NCBI GenBank assembly: GCA_046330455.1
Contig: JAXLSU010000012.1
Span: 47,085 to 111,084 of the forward strand
From: CAVQXR01 sp046330455
Lineage (GTDB): Bacteria > Actinomycetota > Thermoleophilia > Gaiellales > Gaiellaceae
Direction: 5' to 3'
DNA: 64,000 nucleotides
Shown here one piece after another: positions 26,028-33,428 of this stretch (positions are counted from its first letter, which is position 1; each line of letters starts with the position of its first letter). Made by a program: the position numbers and the translations under genes. Under the pieces are notes generated by a model. The model made no database searches, had not been told where the DNA came from, and worked only from the letters and a program-made list of their open reading frames with translations.

Positions 26028-26494
26028 TGTCTCGCCTCCGCGGCGACCCGCGCGCGGTCCAGCTGCAGCGTCTGCTCGACTCGCGGCCACGGCCGGTCGG
26101 GCCCACCGCCGAGCGAGTAGGTGCCGGTGCCGCGCAGCGTCACCGTTCCCCGCCCGGCCGCGCTCGCGTTGATCCCGACGCCCTGGGCGACCAGGCGCCA
26201 GTGGCCGCGGAAGAGGCGAAACCTGATCCCCTGGCCACCGTAGACGACCGCCCCGCTGTCGAGCCGGCGAGACCACTCGTACCCGTCGACGCGCCACGAG
26301 GTCTGCGTCCCCGTCACCTTCACCGTGACCCGGCCTCGCTCCACGGCTCCGAGCACCGCTCCCCGCAGCGCGAGCACGGCACGCCCCGACCCGTTCGAGA
26401 GCTCGATCCCGGACACGCTCGGTCGGGCACCCGCAGGGGGCGCCGCAACGAGGGCCAGGACAGCGGCCAGGAGAAGCGAGCGACGAAGCACCAC
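26024..26494 (-). CDS. Small secreted protein of unknown function
   Basis: This 156-residue protein is not recognised. It has a signal peptide (RRSLLLAAVLALVAAPPAGA) and a beta-rich mature part with repeated short strands (GRAVLALRGAVLGAVERG, RGTVTLRGTGTYSLGGG) that suggest a small beta-sandwich. It opens the operon with the response regulator and kinase genes and overlaps the regulator start. It may be a sensed or regulated exported factor. An AT-rich stretch upstream (about 26541-26566) contains CTTAAC and GCTAAG 11 bp apart, which could be a site for an OmpR-type regulator. Confidence 0.6.
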   Translation of the reverse strand: MVLRRSLLLAAVLALVAAPPAGARPSVSGIELSNGSGRAVLALRGAVLGAVERGRVTVKVTGTQTSWRVDGYEWSRRLDSGAVVYGGQGIRFRLFRGHWRLVAQGVGINASAAGRGTVTLRGTGTYSLGGGPDRPWPRVEQTLQLDRARVAAEARQ

Positions 26495-26635
26495 GATGAG
26501 CGTCCTTCTTCCACTGTCTCGGATCGGCGTGTGCCGAGGCTTAGCTCTTTGTTAAGGAAGTATTGGGTCGCTCGTGCCGGACATCCATCCGATCTCCGGG
26601 ACCAAGCATGCCGGAGCGACCTGCGCACGAGGCGG

Positions 26636-27397
26636 TCAGGCGGCTGCGCTGACGACGAGGCGAAGCCCGGCATCGAAGGCATCGAGGCTCCGGAGGTGGC
26701 CGTGCCGTTCGTCCCACAGACCGCTCTCGAGATCGCGGCCTACGTCGACGACCACGCGGTCGACGACCGCCGGATCCATGCGTGCGAATCCCGAGGTGGC
26801 GTTCCGCGCCCGCTCGTCGAGCACGCGCTCCGGATGCGCCCAGAACGAGCCGAGCATCCAATCCGGCGTGTCCCGCCGGATCGGCACGACCTCGATGCGG
26901 GCCCGGCCGCCCAGCCAACCGGCGAGCAGCCGGGGCTCCGGAAAGATCCGCCTGTCCAGCCGGGCGACTTCCGGGAGGTAGTCGGCCATGAGCCACATCT
27001 CGCCGCTGACCTGCGGGTCGTACGTGAGGATCACGACCGCATCGCGGGCGACGCGGCGCAGCTCCCGTAGCCCGCGTTTCAGCTCGTCGTCCCAGTGGTG
27101 GACGGTGAGCACCGCCATCGCCGCATCGGTGCTGTTGTCGCGCAGCGGGAGGTCGGCTGCGCTCGCACGGAGAGCAGGCGCGGCCGTGCGCGGGCGCTGC
27201 GCAGCCATGACGTCGCTCGGCTCTATCGCGATGACATACCGGTCGTCGGGCTCGTACGAACCAGCTCCGGCGCCGACGTTGACGACGGATCGTGCATCGC
27301 CGAGGGCACTCCGAATGGCCGTCGCGATGTGCTGGTCCTCCCGCCGTGTCCGGGAGTAGCCCTCTCCGATCCGGTCGTACCGGGCCATCCGACCCAT
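26636..27397 (-). CDS. Class I SAM-dependent methyltransferase-like protein
   Basis: This 253-residue protein has motif I SVVNVGAGAGSYEP (about residues 41-54), an acidic strand VIAIEPSDVM and a motif-II region AAMAVLTVHHWDD, all typical of UbiE-like methyltransferases. The start at 27397 has GGGAGG 7 nt upstream; a shorter start at 27388 is possible. The substrate is unknown. It lies 68 bp after a small zinc-motif gene on the same strand and may be co-transcribed with it. Confidence 0.82.
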   Translation of the reverse strand: MGRMARYDRIGEGYSRTRREDQHIATAIRSALGDARSVVNVGAGAGSYEPDDRYVIAIEPSDVMAAQRPRTAAPALRASAADLPLRDNSTDAAMAVLTVHHWDDELKRGLRELRRVARDAVVILTYDPQVSGEMWLMADYLPEVARLDRRIFPEPRLLAGWLGGRARIEVVPIRRDTPDWMLGSFWAHPERVLDERARNATSGFARMDPAVVDRVVVDVGRDLESGLWDERHGHLRSLDAFDAGLRLVVSAAA

Positions 27398-27465
27398 CCA
27401 TCGTCCTCCCGACTGGGGTGGGATACGCGCCTCGTCCTCCTCGCCGATCGCGGCGATCGGGTCGG

Positions 27466-27669
27466 TCAGGCGACGAGCCGTACGCGGGATCCGAGCCCGA
27501 GCGCGCCCTCGCGCTCCGGCCCGGCCGGGATCCGCGACCACCCGGCCTTCGTCGCCTCGCTCTCGCAAAGGTTGCACACTGGCCTCCCCCCGCGGCCGGG
27601 CTCGGGCTCGAAGCGGCGATACTGCTCCCCGGCCAGGAGGTTCCTGCGGCACAGGGAGCACATCGTCAC
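27466..27669 (-). CDS. Small two-CxxC zinc-motif protein
   Basis: This 67-residue protein has CSLC (Cys4, Cys7) and CNLC (Cys32, Cys35), a four-cysteine pattern that would hold one zinc ion, followed by a short arginine-containing tail. It is not further recognised. The GTG at 27669 is chosen because TACGAT lies eight bases upstream on the minus strand; an ATG at 27663 would remove two residues. A methyltransferase gene follows 68 bp later. Confidence 0.6.
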   Translation of the reverse strand: MTMCSLCRRNLLAGEQYRRFEPEPGRGGRPVCNLCESEATKAGWSRIPAGPEREGALGLGSRVRLVA

Positions 27670-27677
27670 GGATCCCG

Positions 27678-27683
27678 ATCGTA
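27678..27683 (-). promoter_or_regulatory. Predicted -10 box of the small zinc-motif gene
   Basis: TACGAT on the minus strand lies eight bases before GTG 27669, consistent with a leaderless or near-leaderless mRNA. Confidence 0.45.
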
Positions 27684-27721
27684 CGCACCTCGGCGGACGA
27701 CAAGGCAAGGCGCTCCGCGGC

Positions 27722-27772
27722 TGAGCGGCCGGCCGCGACCCGCGCAGGAGTCGCCCGAAGGGCGGCGTTCAC
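27722..27772 (-). repeat. Double-hairpin intergenic repeat, copy a (divergent, minus orientation)
   Basis: Read leftward, this has a short first hairpin CGCCC-TTC-GGGCG (27764-27752), the spacer ending GCGGGTC, then a perfect palindrome GCGGCCGGCCGC (27736-27725) and TCAGCCGC. It is the most divergent of the seven copies: stem 1 is 5 bp and stem 2 lacks the CGA loop. The tract 27670-27991 holds only copies a, b and c and no gene. Confidence 0.6.
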
Positions 27773-27801
27773 CAACCCCACGACGACGAGCCGGCGCCAG
27801 A

Positions 27802-27866
27802 CCGTGCGGCCCTTCGGGCCGCGATCGGCGGGTCCGGCCCGGCCGAGCCGGGCCGTCAGCCGCCGG
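27802..27866 (+). repeat. Double-hairpin intergenic repeat, copy b
   Basis: Stem 1 is GCGGCCC-TTC-GGGCCGC (27806-27822), the 13-nt spacer ends GCGGGTCC, and stem 2 is GGCCCGGC-CGA-GCCGGGCC (27836-27854), followed by GTCAGCCGCC. It is about 100 bp from copy c, in the same orientation. Confidence 0.85.
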
Positions 27867-27901
27867 GGCCGTCAGCCGCCCAGGGGCAGCCAGACCGCGA
27901 A

Positions 27902-27999
27902 GACCGTGCGGCCCTCCGGGCCGCGGTCGGCGGGTCCGGCCCGGCCGAGCCGGGCCGTCAGCCGCCGAGGGCCGTCAGCCGCCGAGGGCCGTCAGCCGC
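27902..27999 (+). repeat. Double-hairpin intergenic repeat, copy c, with tandem 3-prime tail
   Basis: Stem 1 is GCGGCCC-TCC-GGGCCGC (27908-27924) and stem 2 GGCCCGGC-CGA-GCCGGGCC (27938-27956). The tail GCCGAGGGCCGTCA is repeated twice (27965-27994). The last TCA is the complement of the stop codon of the 3-hydroxyacyl-CoA dehydrogenase gene, so the repeat abuts that gene's 3-prime end. Confidence 0.85.
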
Positions 28000-28858
28000 C
28001 GGGACCGGGGTACTCGTAGAAGCCCCGGCGCGTCTTGCGCCCGAGGTGGCCGGCATCGAGCATCCGGCGCAGGCGGGGCGGCGGCGCGAAGCGGGGCTCG
28101 CGGTAGGCCGCCCACAGCGCCTCCGATGCGTGGACCTGGACGTCCACTCCGACGAGGTCGATCAGGGCGAGCGGGCCGATCGGCCAGCTCGTCCCTCCCA
28201 CCATGGCGCGGTCGATGTCCTCGGCGGTCGCCGTTCCCTCGTCGAGCACTCGCACGGCGTCGTTGAGCGCGGGCACGAGGATCCGGTTGACGACGAAGCC
28301 CGGGGTGTCCGCGCAGGCGATCGGCTGCTTGCCGAGCCGCTGCGCGAGCCGGAAGGCGGTGTCGAACACGTCGCCGTCGACGAGCTCCGTCCTCACGACC
28401 TCGACGAGCGGGAGCACGGGCGCCGGGTTGAAGAAGTGGAGGCCGACGACACGCTCGGGATGTCGCGACGCGGCAGCCAGCTCCGTGACGGAGAGGGCCG
28501 ACGTGTTCGTCGCGAGGATCGCATCGCCCGCCACGATCTCGTCGAGCTCCCGGAACAGATCGTGCTTGACGCGGCAGTCCTCGAGCGCGGCCTCGATCAC
28601 GAGGTCGCAGTCCGCGAGGTCGGCGAGCTCGACCGTCAGGGTCAGGCGTCCGAGCGCGGCGTCCCTCGCCTCGGCGTCGAGGCGGCCCTTCGCGACCGAC
28701 CGCTCGAGCTGACCCGCGATCGTCGCGTGTGCGCGCTCGACCAGGTCGGGCGCCAGGTCTCGCCCCACGACCGGCACGCCGGCCAGGATGCACACCTGGG
28801 CGATCCCGGAGCCCATCGTCCCGAGCCCGACGACGCCGATTCGCTCGATCTCGCGCAC
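27992..28858 (-). CDS. 3-hydroxybutyryl-CoA dehydrogenase-like protein
   Basis: This 288-residue protein has the NAD-binding GLGTMGSGIAQVCILAG (about residues 8-24), VIEAALED, the catalytic region NTSALSVTELAAAS and FFNPAPVLPLVEVV with the catalytic His-Glu neighbourhood, and a C-terminal domain with GFVVNRILVPALND. It oxidises 3-hydroxyacyl-CoA to 3-oxoacyl-CoA in beta-oxidation or butanoate metabolism. No thiolase or hydratase gene is adjacent. GTG 28858 has TACGCT six bases upstream and no ribosome site. The stop lies inside a repeat element. Confidence 0.93.
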   Translation of the reverse strand: MREIERIGVVGLGTMGSGIAQVCILAGVPVVGRDLAPDLVERAHATIAGQLERSVAKGRLDAEARDAALGRLTLTVELADLADCDLVIEAALEDCRVKHDLFRELDEIVAGDAILATNTSALSVTELAAASRHPERVVGLHFFNPAPVLPLVEVVRTELVDGDVFDTAFRLAQRLGKQPIACADTPGFVVNRILVPALNDAVRVLDEGTATAEDIDRAMVGGTSWPIGPLALIDLVGVDVQVHASEALWAAYREPRFAPPPRLRRMLDAGHLGRKTRRGFYEYPGPGG

Positions 28859-28864
28859 CGCGGC

Positions 28865-28870
28865 AGCGTA
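28865..28870 (-). promoter_or_regulatory. Predicted -10 box of the 3-hydroxyacyl-CoA dehydrogenase gene
   Basis: TACGCT on the minus strand lies six bases before GTG 28858, the same geometry as other leaderless starts in the window. Confidence 0.5.
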
Positions 28871-28960
28871 TCGCGCGAGCGTGCGCTCGACACGGCCGTA
28901 CCGTCGGCAGGCATGGTTCAATAGCGCGATGCCGCAGGGCGCGGCGAGCGAGGCTGGCCG

Positions 28961-29578
28961 GTGGACGAGACGGAGCATCGAGACGTGCCGGGCGACGGGG
29001 TCGAACGCCCCTCGCCTCCGTGGGTGTGGGCAGCCCTCGTCGCGTTCGCCCTCGTCGCGGTGACGGCCGGTGCGATCGTCGGCATGGTCGCGACGGACGG
29101 GCAGGGGACGCCGGCTGGGGCGATCGCGTCCGGTACGGGCGAGACCGATGCGTCGCCGACCTCGGTACTCCCCCAGACGGTCCCGATCCCGTCCGCGACC
29201 GGCATCCCCGAGACGGGAGCGTTCGATACGGGCACGATTCCCACGAGCCCGATCGAGACGATCCCGACCGAGACGACCGTCGCACCTCCGTCGGGTCTCA
29301 CCACCTGGCCGGCGGGCACGTCGGGCTTCACGGTGATCCTCTCGTCGACCCCGGTAGCCCAGGGCGATTCGATCCCGAACTCCCGGGCCCAGCAGGCGAT
29401 GACCGCAGGTCTCCCCTCGGTCGGGATCCTCGACTCCACGGCCTTCGCCAGCCTGCGCCCGGGCTTCCTCGTCGTCTTCAGCGGTGTCTACACGACGCTG
29501 CAGCAAGCACAGAGCGCGGTCCCGCAGGCCCGGGCCGCGGGCTTCCCGTCCGCGTACTCACGTACGGTTGCGCCGTGA
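28961..29578 (+). CDS. Single-pass membrane protein with SPOR-like C-terminal domain
   Basis: This 205-residue protein has one membrane helix (VWAALVAFALVAVTAGAIVG, about residues 22-41), a long Ser/Thr/Pro/Gly-rich linker, and a C-terminal globular part (about 125-205) with GFTVILSSTPVAQGD and FLVVFSGVYTTLQQAQSA. The spacing and the FSGVYTTLQQA segment resemble SPOR domains that bind glycan strands at division sites. This is a weak match. A GTG at 28961 is chosen with GAGG upstream. Confidence 0.65.
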   Translation: MDETEHRDVPGDGVERPSPPWVWAALVAFALVAVTAGAIVGMVATDGQGTPAGAIASGTGETDASPTSVLPQTVPIPSATGIPETGAFDTGTIPTSPIETIPTETTVAPPSGLTTWPAGTSGFTVILSSTPVAQGDSIPNSRAQQAMTAGLPSVGILDSTAFASLRPGFLVVFSGVYTTLQQAQSAVPQARAAGFPSAYSRTVAP

Positions 29579-29615
29579 CCTCACGGGCTCGCCGCGCCGC
29601 TCGCGCCCTGGCCGA

Positions 29616-29671
29616 TTTGTAACAGAAAATCGGGTTTGTAACAGCAGCTGGAATGCGCTAGAGTGTTACAA
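29616..29671 (+). promoter_or_regulatory. Promoter with three copies of a TTGTAACA operator
   Basis: TTTGTAACAG occurs at 29616-29625 and again exactly 19 bp later at 29635-29644; the inverted form TGTTACAA lies at 29664-29671. The second copy contains the -35 box TTGTAA (29636-29641), and TAGAGT (29659-29664) follows at a 17-bp spacing as -10. The third site covers the transcription start. This is a classic layout for repression of the downstream zinc-motif gene. Confidence 0.65.
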
Positions 29672-29745
29672 GCCTCGCAGCGCTCGCGGCCCACAAAGAG
29701 CGTGTTTTGCAGGCATTTCCTGCTGTCCGACGAAAGCTGAGTATT

Positions 29746-30219
29746 GTGACGAGTCTGCCTGTCAACGAGCGAATTCTCACCGTCATGTATCAGTACTCGC
29801 GAGCGGTCTATCGCTCCGTGAAGGATCTCATCGATCCCTATGTCGACAGCGAGACCCGACTCGAGTACCGGCGCGCCGTGCTCGTCGCCTGCGAGGACAC
29901 GGTCGAACGGCTCGCCCGCGACCCCCGGTACTTCTCCCGGCCCGACCGGACGCTCTTCACCGACATCCGCCGCTACTTCCCGATCACCGCCCAGGCGCAG
30001 GTCTCGTGGGCGGTCACGAAGGGGATCGGCGCCGCGGTGGGCTACATCGAGGAGCAGATCGAGAGCGGGGCCTTCGACGGCGGCGCCGCCAGGTGTCAGG
30101 CGACGACCCGCAAGGGCAAGCCCTGCCAGCGCACCCCGCTGCCCGAGCGCGACTACTGCCCCTCGCATCAGCACCTCGAGGCCAGGCGTCCCGCCGCAGC
30201 CGGCCGCGTCGCAGCGTAG
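29746..30219 (+). CDS. Operator-controlled protein with C-terminal zinc motif, unknown function
   Basis: This 157-residue protein is not recognised as a named family. Residues 1-115 are helical (YRSVKDLIDPYVDSETRLEY and related segments). The C-terminus has a C-x9-C-x10-C-x2-H pattern (Cys117, Cys127, Cys138, His141) in a TRKGKPCQRTP context, a short zinc motif also found in plasmid and phage proteins. The start is uncertain: TTG 29707, GTG 29746 and ATG 29785 are in frame; 29746 is a compromise. The upstream leader is more AT-rich than its surroundings, and a triplicated operator covers its promoter. Confidence 0.6.
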   Translation: MTSLPVNERILTVMYQYSRAVYRSVKDLIDPYVDSETRLEYRRAVLVACEDTVERLARDPRYFSRPDRTLFTDIRRYFPITAQAQVSWAVTKGIGAAVGYIEEQIESGAFDGGAARCQATTRKGKPCQRTPLPERDYCPSHQHLEARRPAAAGRVAA

Positions 30220-30303
30220 CGTCCGGCCGCTCACGTGCCGTCTCCGCCCGGGATCGCAGACCCGGGTCGGCAGCGAACGCCGCGGTGCGCTTGAATACAC
30301 CCG

Positions 30304-32307
30304 GTGTCGCACGACGCTGACAAGCTGATCCGGCAGCTCTCGCTCGTCGCCTTCCTGATGGCGGAGCGCCGGCCCCTGACCGCGCGCGACATCAAGAGCT
30401 GCGTCGAGGGCTACTCGGAGATGTCCGACGAGGCGTTCGCCCGCCGCTTCTACTCCGACCGCAGCGAGCTGCTCGGGCTCGGGATCCCGCTCCAGTCCCA
30501 GCGGGACGAGTTCACGGGCGAGGAGCTCTACACGCTGCGCTCGGAGCAGTACTTCCTCCCGCCCCTCGAGCTCTCCGACGACGAGCTCGCCGCGCTCCAG
30601 ACGGCGCTGTTCTTCCTCGAGGGTCAGTTTGCGTACGCGGAGCCGCTCCGCCTCGCCCTGCAGAACCTCGCGCTCGGGCGCCCGCTCGCTTCCGAGCAGC
30701 CGACCCGGACCGCGGTCGAGGTGAACGTGCAGGGCAAGGACTACTCGCCGGAGATGCCCGGCTGGTTGACGAAGCTCGACGCGGCGATCTCGAAGCAGCG
30801 AACGGTGCGCTTCCGGTACCGGTCGATGTCGCGGGACGCCATCGGCGATCGGACGCTCAACCCGTATGCCCTCTTCTCGGACAACGGCGTCTGGTACGTG
30901 GTCGGCCGTGACCTCGACCGCGACGACATCCGGACGTTCCGCGTCTCGCGAATCCAGGGCGAGATCACGTTCGCGACCCGCCGGGAGCGCGACTTCCGGG
31001 CCCCCACCGACTTCGACCCTTCCGGGTATCGCGGCCGGCCCTCGTGGCAGATCGGGGAGCTCGCCGGGCAGGCACGGATCGAGGTGGCGCCGGACACGGC
31101 GTGGTGGGTCGAGCGCTCGTTCGCCGACCACGGGACGGTCGAGGACGGGATCTTCGTCACCGACTACGCCGACGTCAGGCAGCTCGCTTCCTGGGTCCTC
31201 CACCAGAACGGGCGTGCCCGGCCGCTCGAGCCGGCCGAGCTCGTCGCCGAGGTCGAGGACGGGCTCAGGCGCGTGGCCGAAGCCCACGAGGGCCCACCGC
31301 CGCGGACGGCCAAGCCACTACCACTCGCCGCCGAGGAGCACGCGCCGGAGCGCCCGGCGGCGCCGCTACCGCCGGAGCGGTTCGCCGTGCTCCAGGCCCT
31401 TCTCGCCCACCTGCTCGCCCGTTGCGGAGACGGCAAGCGCGCCGTCATCCCCGCCGGTGAGCTCGTCGAGGGGTTCCGGATCCCGTACGAGCAGCTCGAC
31501 GAGCACCTGCAGCTCCTGAACCTCGTCAACTTCGGCGGTGGCTGCTACGCGGTGTACGCGGTGCTCGACGGCGACGAGGTTCGCGTGGAGAAGGAGCTGT
31601 TCGGGGACGCATTCCGGCGCCCTCCCCGGCTGACGCCGCTCGAGGCGAGGGCGATCCGGCTCGCGCTCGAGTTCGTCGGGCCGATCGTGGCCGCCCACGC
31701 GGAGACGCCGCTCGACCGCGTCCGCGCAAAGCTCGAGGAGACGTTCGGCCAGTTCGAGCTCCGCGAGACGCCGGGCCCGCAGGCCGCCGGCGAGGAGGAG
31801 GAGCTGATCCGGACTCTCGCGACGGCGATCAGGGAGCGCCGGCTCGTCGAGATCGAGTACCTGCGCCCCGACGAGGAGCACACGACGACGCGCGTGATCG
31901 AGCCGCACCGGATCCAGCGCGACCTGCCGTTCTGGTACGCACACGTGTGGGATCGCACACGGGATGCCTCGCGGAGCTTCCGCTTCGACCGGATGCGAAG
32001 CGCCCACATCCTCGACGAGCAGTTCGAGCCCCGTCCCGAGCTCAAGCTCGAGTCTGACCGGCGTACGGCCTCGGTCTGGTTCGCACCGGCCGCCGCCCGC
32101 TGGCGCGTCGAGCGGGGAGCGAGGCCGCTCAAGGATCGCTCCGCTCTCGAGGAGATCGGCGTCGGAAGCCCCGAGTGGCTCTGTGGTGAGATCCTCTCGT
32201 TCCGCGGCGATGCCGTCGTCGTCGAGCCCGACGACCTGCGTGCGCTCGTCGCGAGCCGGGCGAGGGCCGTGCAGCGCGAGCTCGTCCCGCTGCGCGGCCG
32301 CCGCTAG
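30304..32307 (+). CDS. pafBC: Fused PafB-PafC-type WYL transcriptional regulator
   Basis: This 667-residue protein contains two tandem WTH-WYL units in one chain. The first has a winged helix (residues 1-75), a central helical part and a WYL domain near 165-220 (NPYALFSDNGVWYVVGRDL); the second repeats this pattern, with a WYL-like domain near 515-590 (VIEPHRIQRDLPFWYAHVWD). PafB and PafC are usually two neighbouring genes; the fused form is known from some actinobacteria. PafBC activates the RecA-independent DNA-damage response in actinobacteria. The window also holds ogt, uvrC and glycosylase genes of the kind it controls. GTG 30304 is the start. Confidence 0.85.
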   Translation: MSHDADKLIRQLSLVAFLMAERRPLTARDIKSCVEGYSEMSDEAFARRFYSDRSELLGLGIPLQSQRDEFTGEELYTLRSEQYFLPPLELSDDELAALQTALFFLEGQFAYAEPLRLALQNLALGRPLASEQPTRTAVEVNVQGKDYSPEMPGWLTKLDAAISKQRTVRFRYRSMSRDAIGDRTLNPYALFSDNGVWYVVGRDLDRDDIRTFRVSRIQGEITFATRRERDFRAPTDFDPSGYRGRPSWQIGELAGQARIEVAPDTAWWVERSFADHGTVEDGIFVTDYADVRQLASWVLHQNGRARPLEPAELVAEVEDGLRRVAEAHEGPPPRTAKPLPLAAEEHAPERPAAPLPPERFAVLQALLAHLLARCGDGKRAVIPAGELVEGFRIPYEQLDEHLQLLNLVNFGGGCYAVYAVLDGDEVRVEKELFGDAFRRPPRLTPLEARAIRLALEFVGPIVAAHAETPLDRVRAKLEETFGQFELRETPGPQAAGEEEELIRTLATAIRERRLVEIEYLRPDEEHTTTRVIEPHRIQRDLPFWYAHVWDRTRDASRSFRFDRMRSAHILDEQFEPRPELKLESDRRTASVWFAPAAARWRVERGARPLKDRSALEEIGVGSPEWLCGEILSFRGDAVVVEPDDLRALVASRARAVQRELVPLRGRR

Positions 32308-33377
32308 CTGGCGGGCTCCGATCGGGCTCGACCGGAGTCCGCAACCTCCTCGTTTCCGGGGCGGTGGTGTGAGTCGCTGCCCGGGCGAAGCCGTGGGAGC
32401 ACGGCGGCGGCGGTTCGAGCCAGCAGCCCGTCGTCGCCCTCCGCGAGCCGCTCCACCACCGGCACGAGCGCGGGATCGCCAGAGGACGCGGCCGCGACGA
32501 GCGCGTTGCGCAGAAGGAAGCGACCGTCGTTTCGGGGCACGAACAGCCTGCGGTACCGGGCCCGTAGCTCGCTCGGAGAGGTCTCGAGCCACGCGCGAAG
32601 CGAGACGACGGGCTCGGCACCTGCGGCGAGCGGGACATCCGCACGGCGCTTCTCCACGCCGCGGTTCCACGGGCAGACGTCCTGGCAGGTATCGCACCCG
32701 TAGACGCGGTCGCCGAGCGCTTCCCGGATCTCCCCCGGCGGCTCCGACGAGGATTGCGTCCAGTACGAGAGGCACCGGGTCGCATCGAGGACGCCGGGCT
32801 CGTCGAGCGCCCCGGTCGGGCACGCGTCGACGCAGAGGCGGCAGTCTCCGCAGTCGAGACGAAGCGCCGGCGTCGGCTCGATCTCCACGTCACTGACGAT
32901 CGTTCCGAGCGCGACCCAGGACCCGAACCGGCGGGTGATCAGCATCGTGTTCTTCCCGTAGAACCCGACACCCGCCCGCGCCGCCCCCTCCCGGTCGACA
33001 TGGTCGTTCTCGTCGACGAGGACGCGCGAGGTGCCGCCGAGCCGTGACGCGAGCGCCTCGAGCCTGGTGCGAAGGACGGCGTAGGCATCCCACCACGTGT
33101 ACCGGGGCAGCCTCCCCTCCCCCGGCCCGGGCTCCGGGCCCGGCGTGTAGTAGCAGAGGGCGGCCGAGACGACGCTCCGCGCGCCGGGAAGCAGGGTCTT
33201 CGGGTGGCACGACGTCTCCGGCCGTGCCATCGTGAAGCGCATGTCCGCAAAGAGCCCGCGCGCGCGCCGCTCGCCGATGTGGCGCTCCGTCTCCTCGTAC
33301 GCTCCGGCCGCCGTACAGCCGATCACGTCGATCCCGAGCTCCTGCGCGAGTGCCTCGAGCTCGGCGTGCGTCACCAC
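32304..33377 (-). CDS. queG: Epoxyqueuosine reductase
   Basis: This 357-residue protein removes the epoxide oxygen of epoxyqueuosine in tRNA using cobalamin and iron-sulfur clusters. It has the two cluster motifs CGDCRLCVDACPTGAL and CDTCQDVCPWNRG, and the GKNTMLI segment of the cobalamin domain. Its stop shares a CTAG palindrome with the stop of the convergent pafBC gene. GTG 33377 has TACCGT six bases upstream. Together with queA and tgt it completes the late queuosine pathway. Confidence 0.95.
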   Translation of the reverse strand: MVTHAELEALAQELGIDVIGCTAAGAYEETERHIGERRARGLFADMRFTMARPETSCHPKTLLPGARSVVSAALCYYTPGPEPGPGEGRLPRYTWWDAYAVLRTRLEALASRLGGTSRVLVDENDHVDREGAARAGVGFYGKNTMLITRRFGSWVALGTIVSDVEIEPTPALRLDCGDCRLCVDACPTGALDEPGVLDATRCLSYWTQSSSEPPGEIREALGDRVYGCDTCQDVCPWNRGVEKRRADVPLAAGAEPVVSLRAWLETSPSELRARYRRLFVPRNDGRFLLRNALVAAASSGDPALVPVVERLAEGDDGLLARTAAAVLPRLRPGSDSHHRPGNEEVADSGRARSEPAS

Positions 33378-33383
33378 ACGACC

Positions 33384-33389
33384 ACGGTA
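33384..33389 (-). promoter_or_regulatory. queG: Predicted -10 box of queG
   Basis: TACCGT on the minus strand lies exactly six bases before GTG 33377. The pattern supports a leaderless queG mRNA. Confidence 0.55.
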
Positions 33390-33416
33390 GACGACCCGGC
33401 TCCACCCGGCGCGGGC

Positions 33417-33422
33417 TAGGAT
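33417..33422 (+). promoter_or_regulatory. Predicted -10 box of the MFS transporter gene
   Basis: TAGGAT lies exactly six bases before GTG 33429. It is 27 bp from the divergent queG -10 box. Confidence 0.55.
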
Positions 33423-33428
33423 CGCCTC

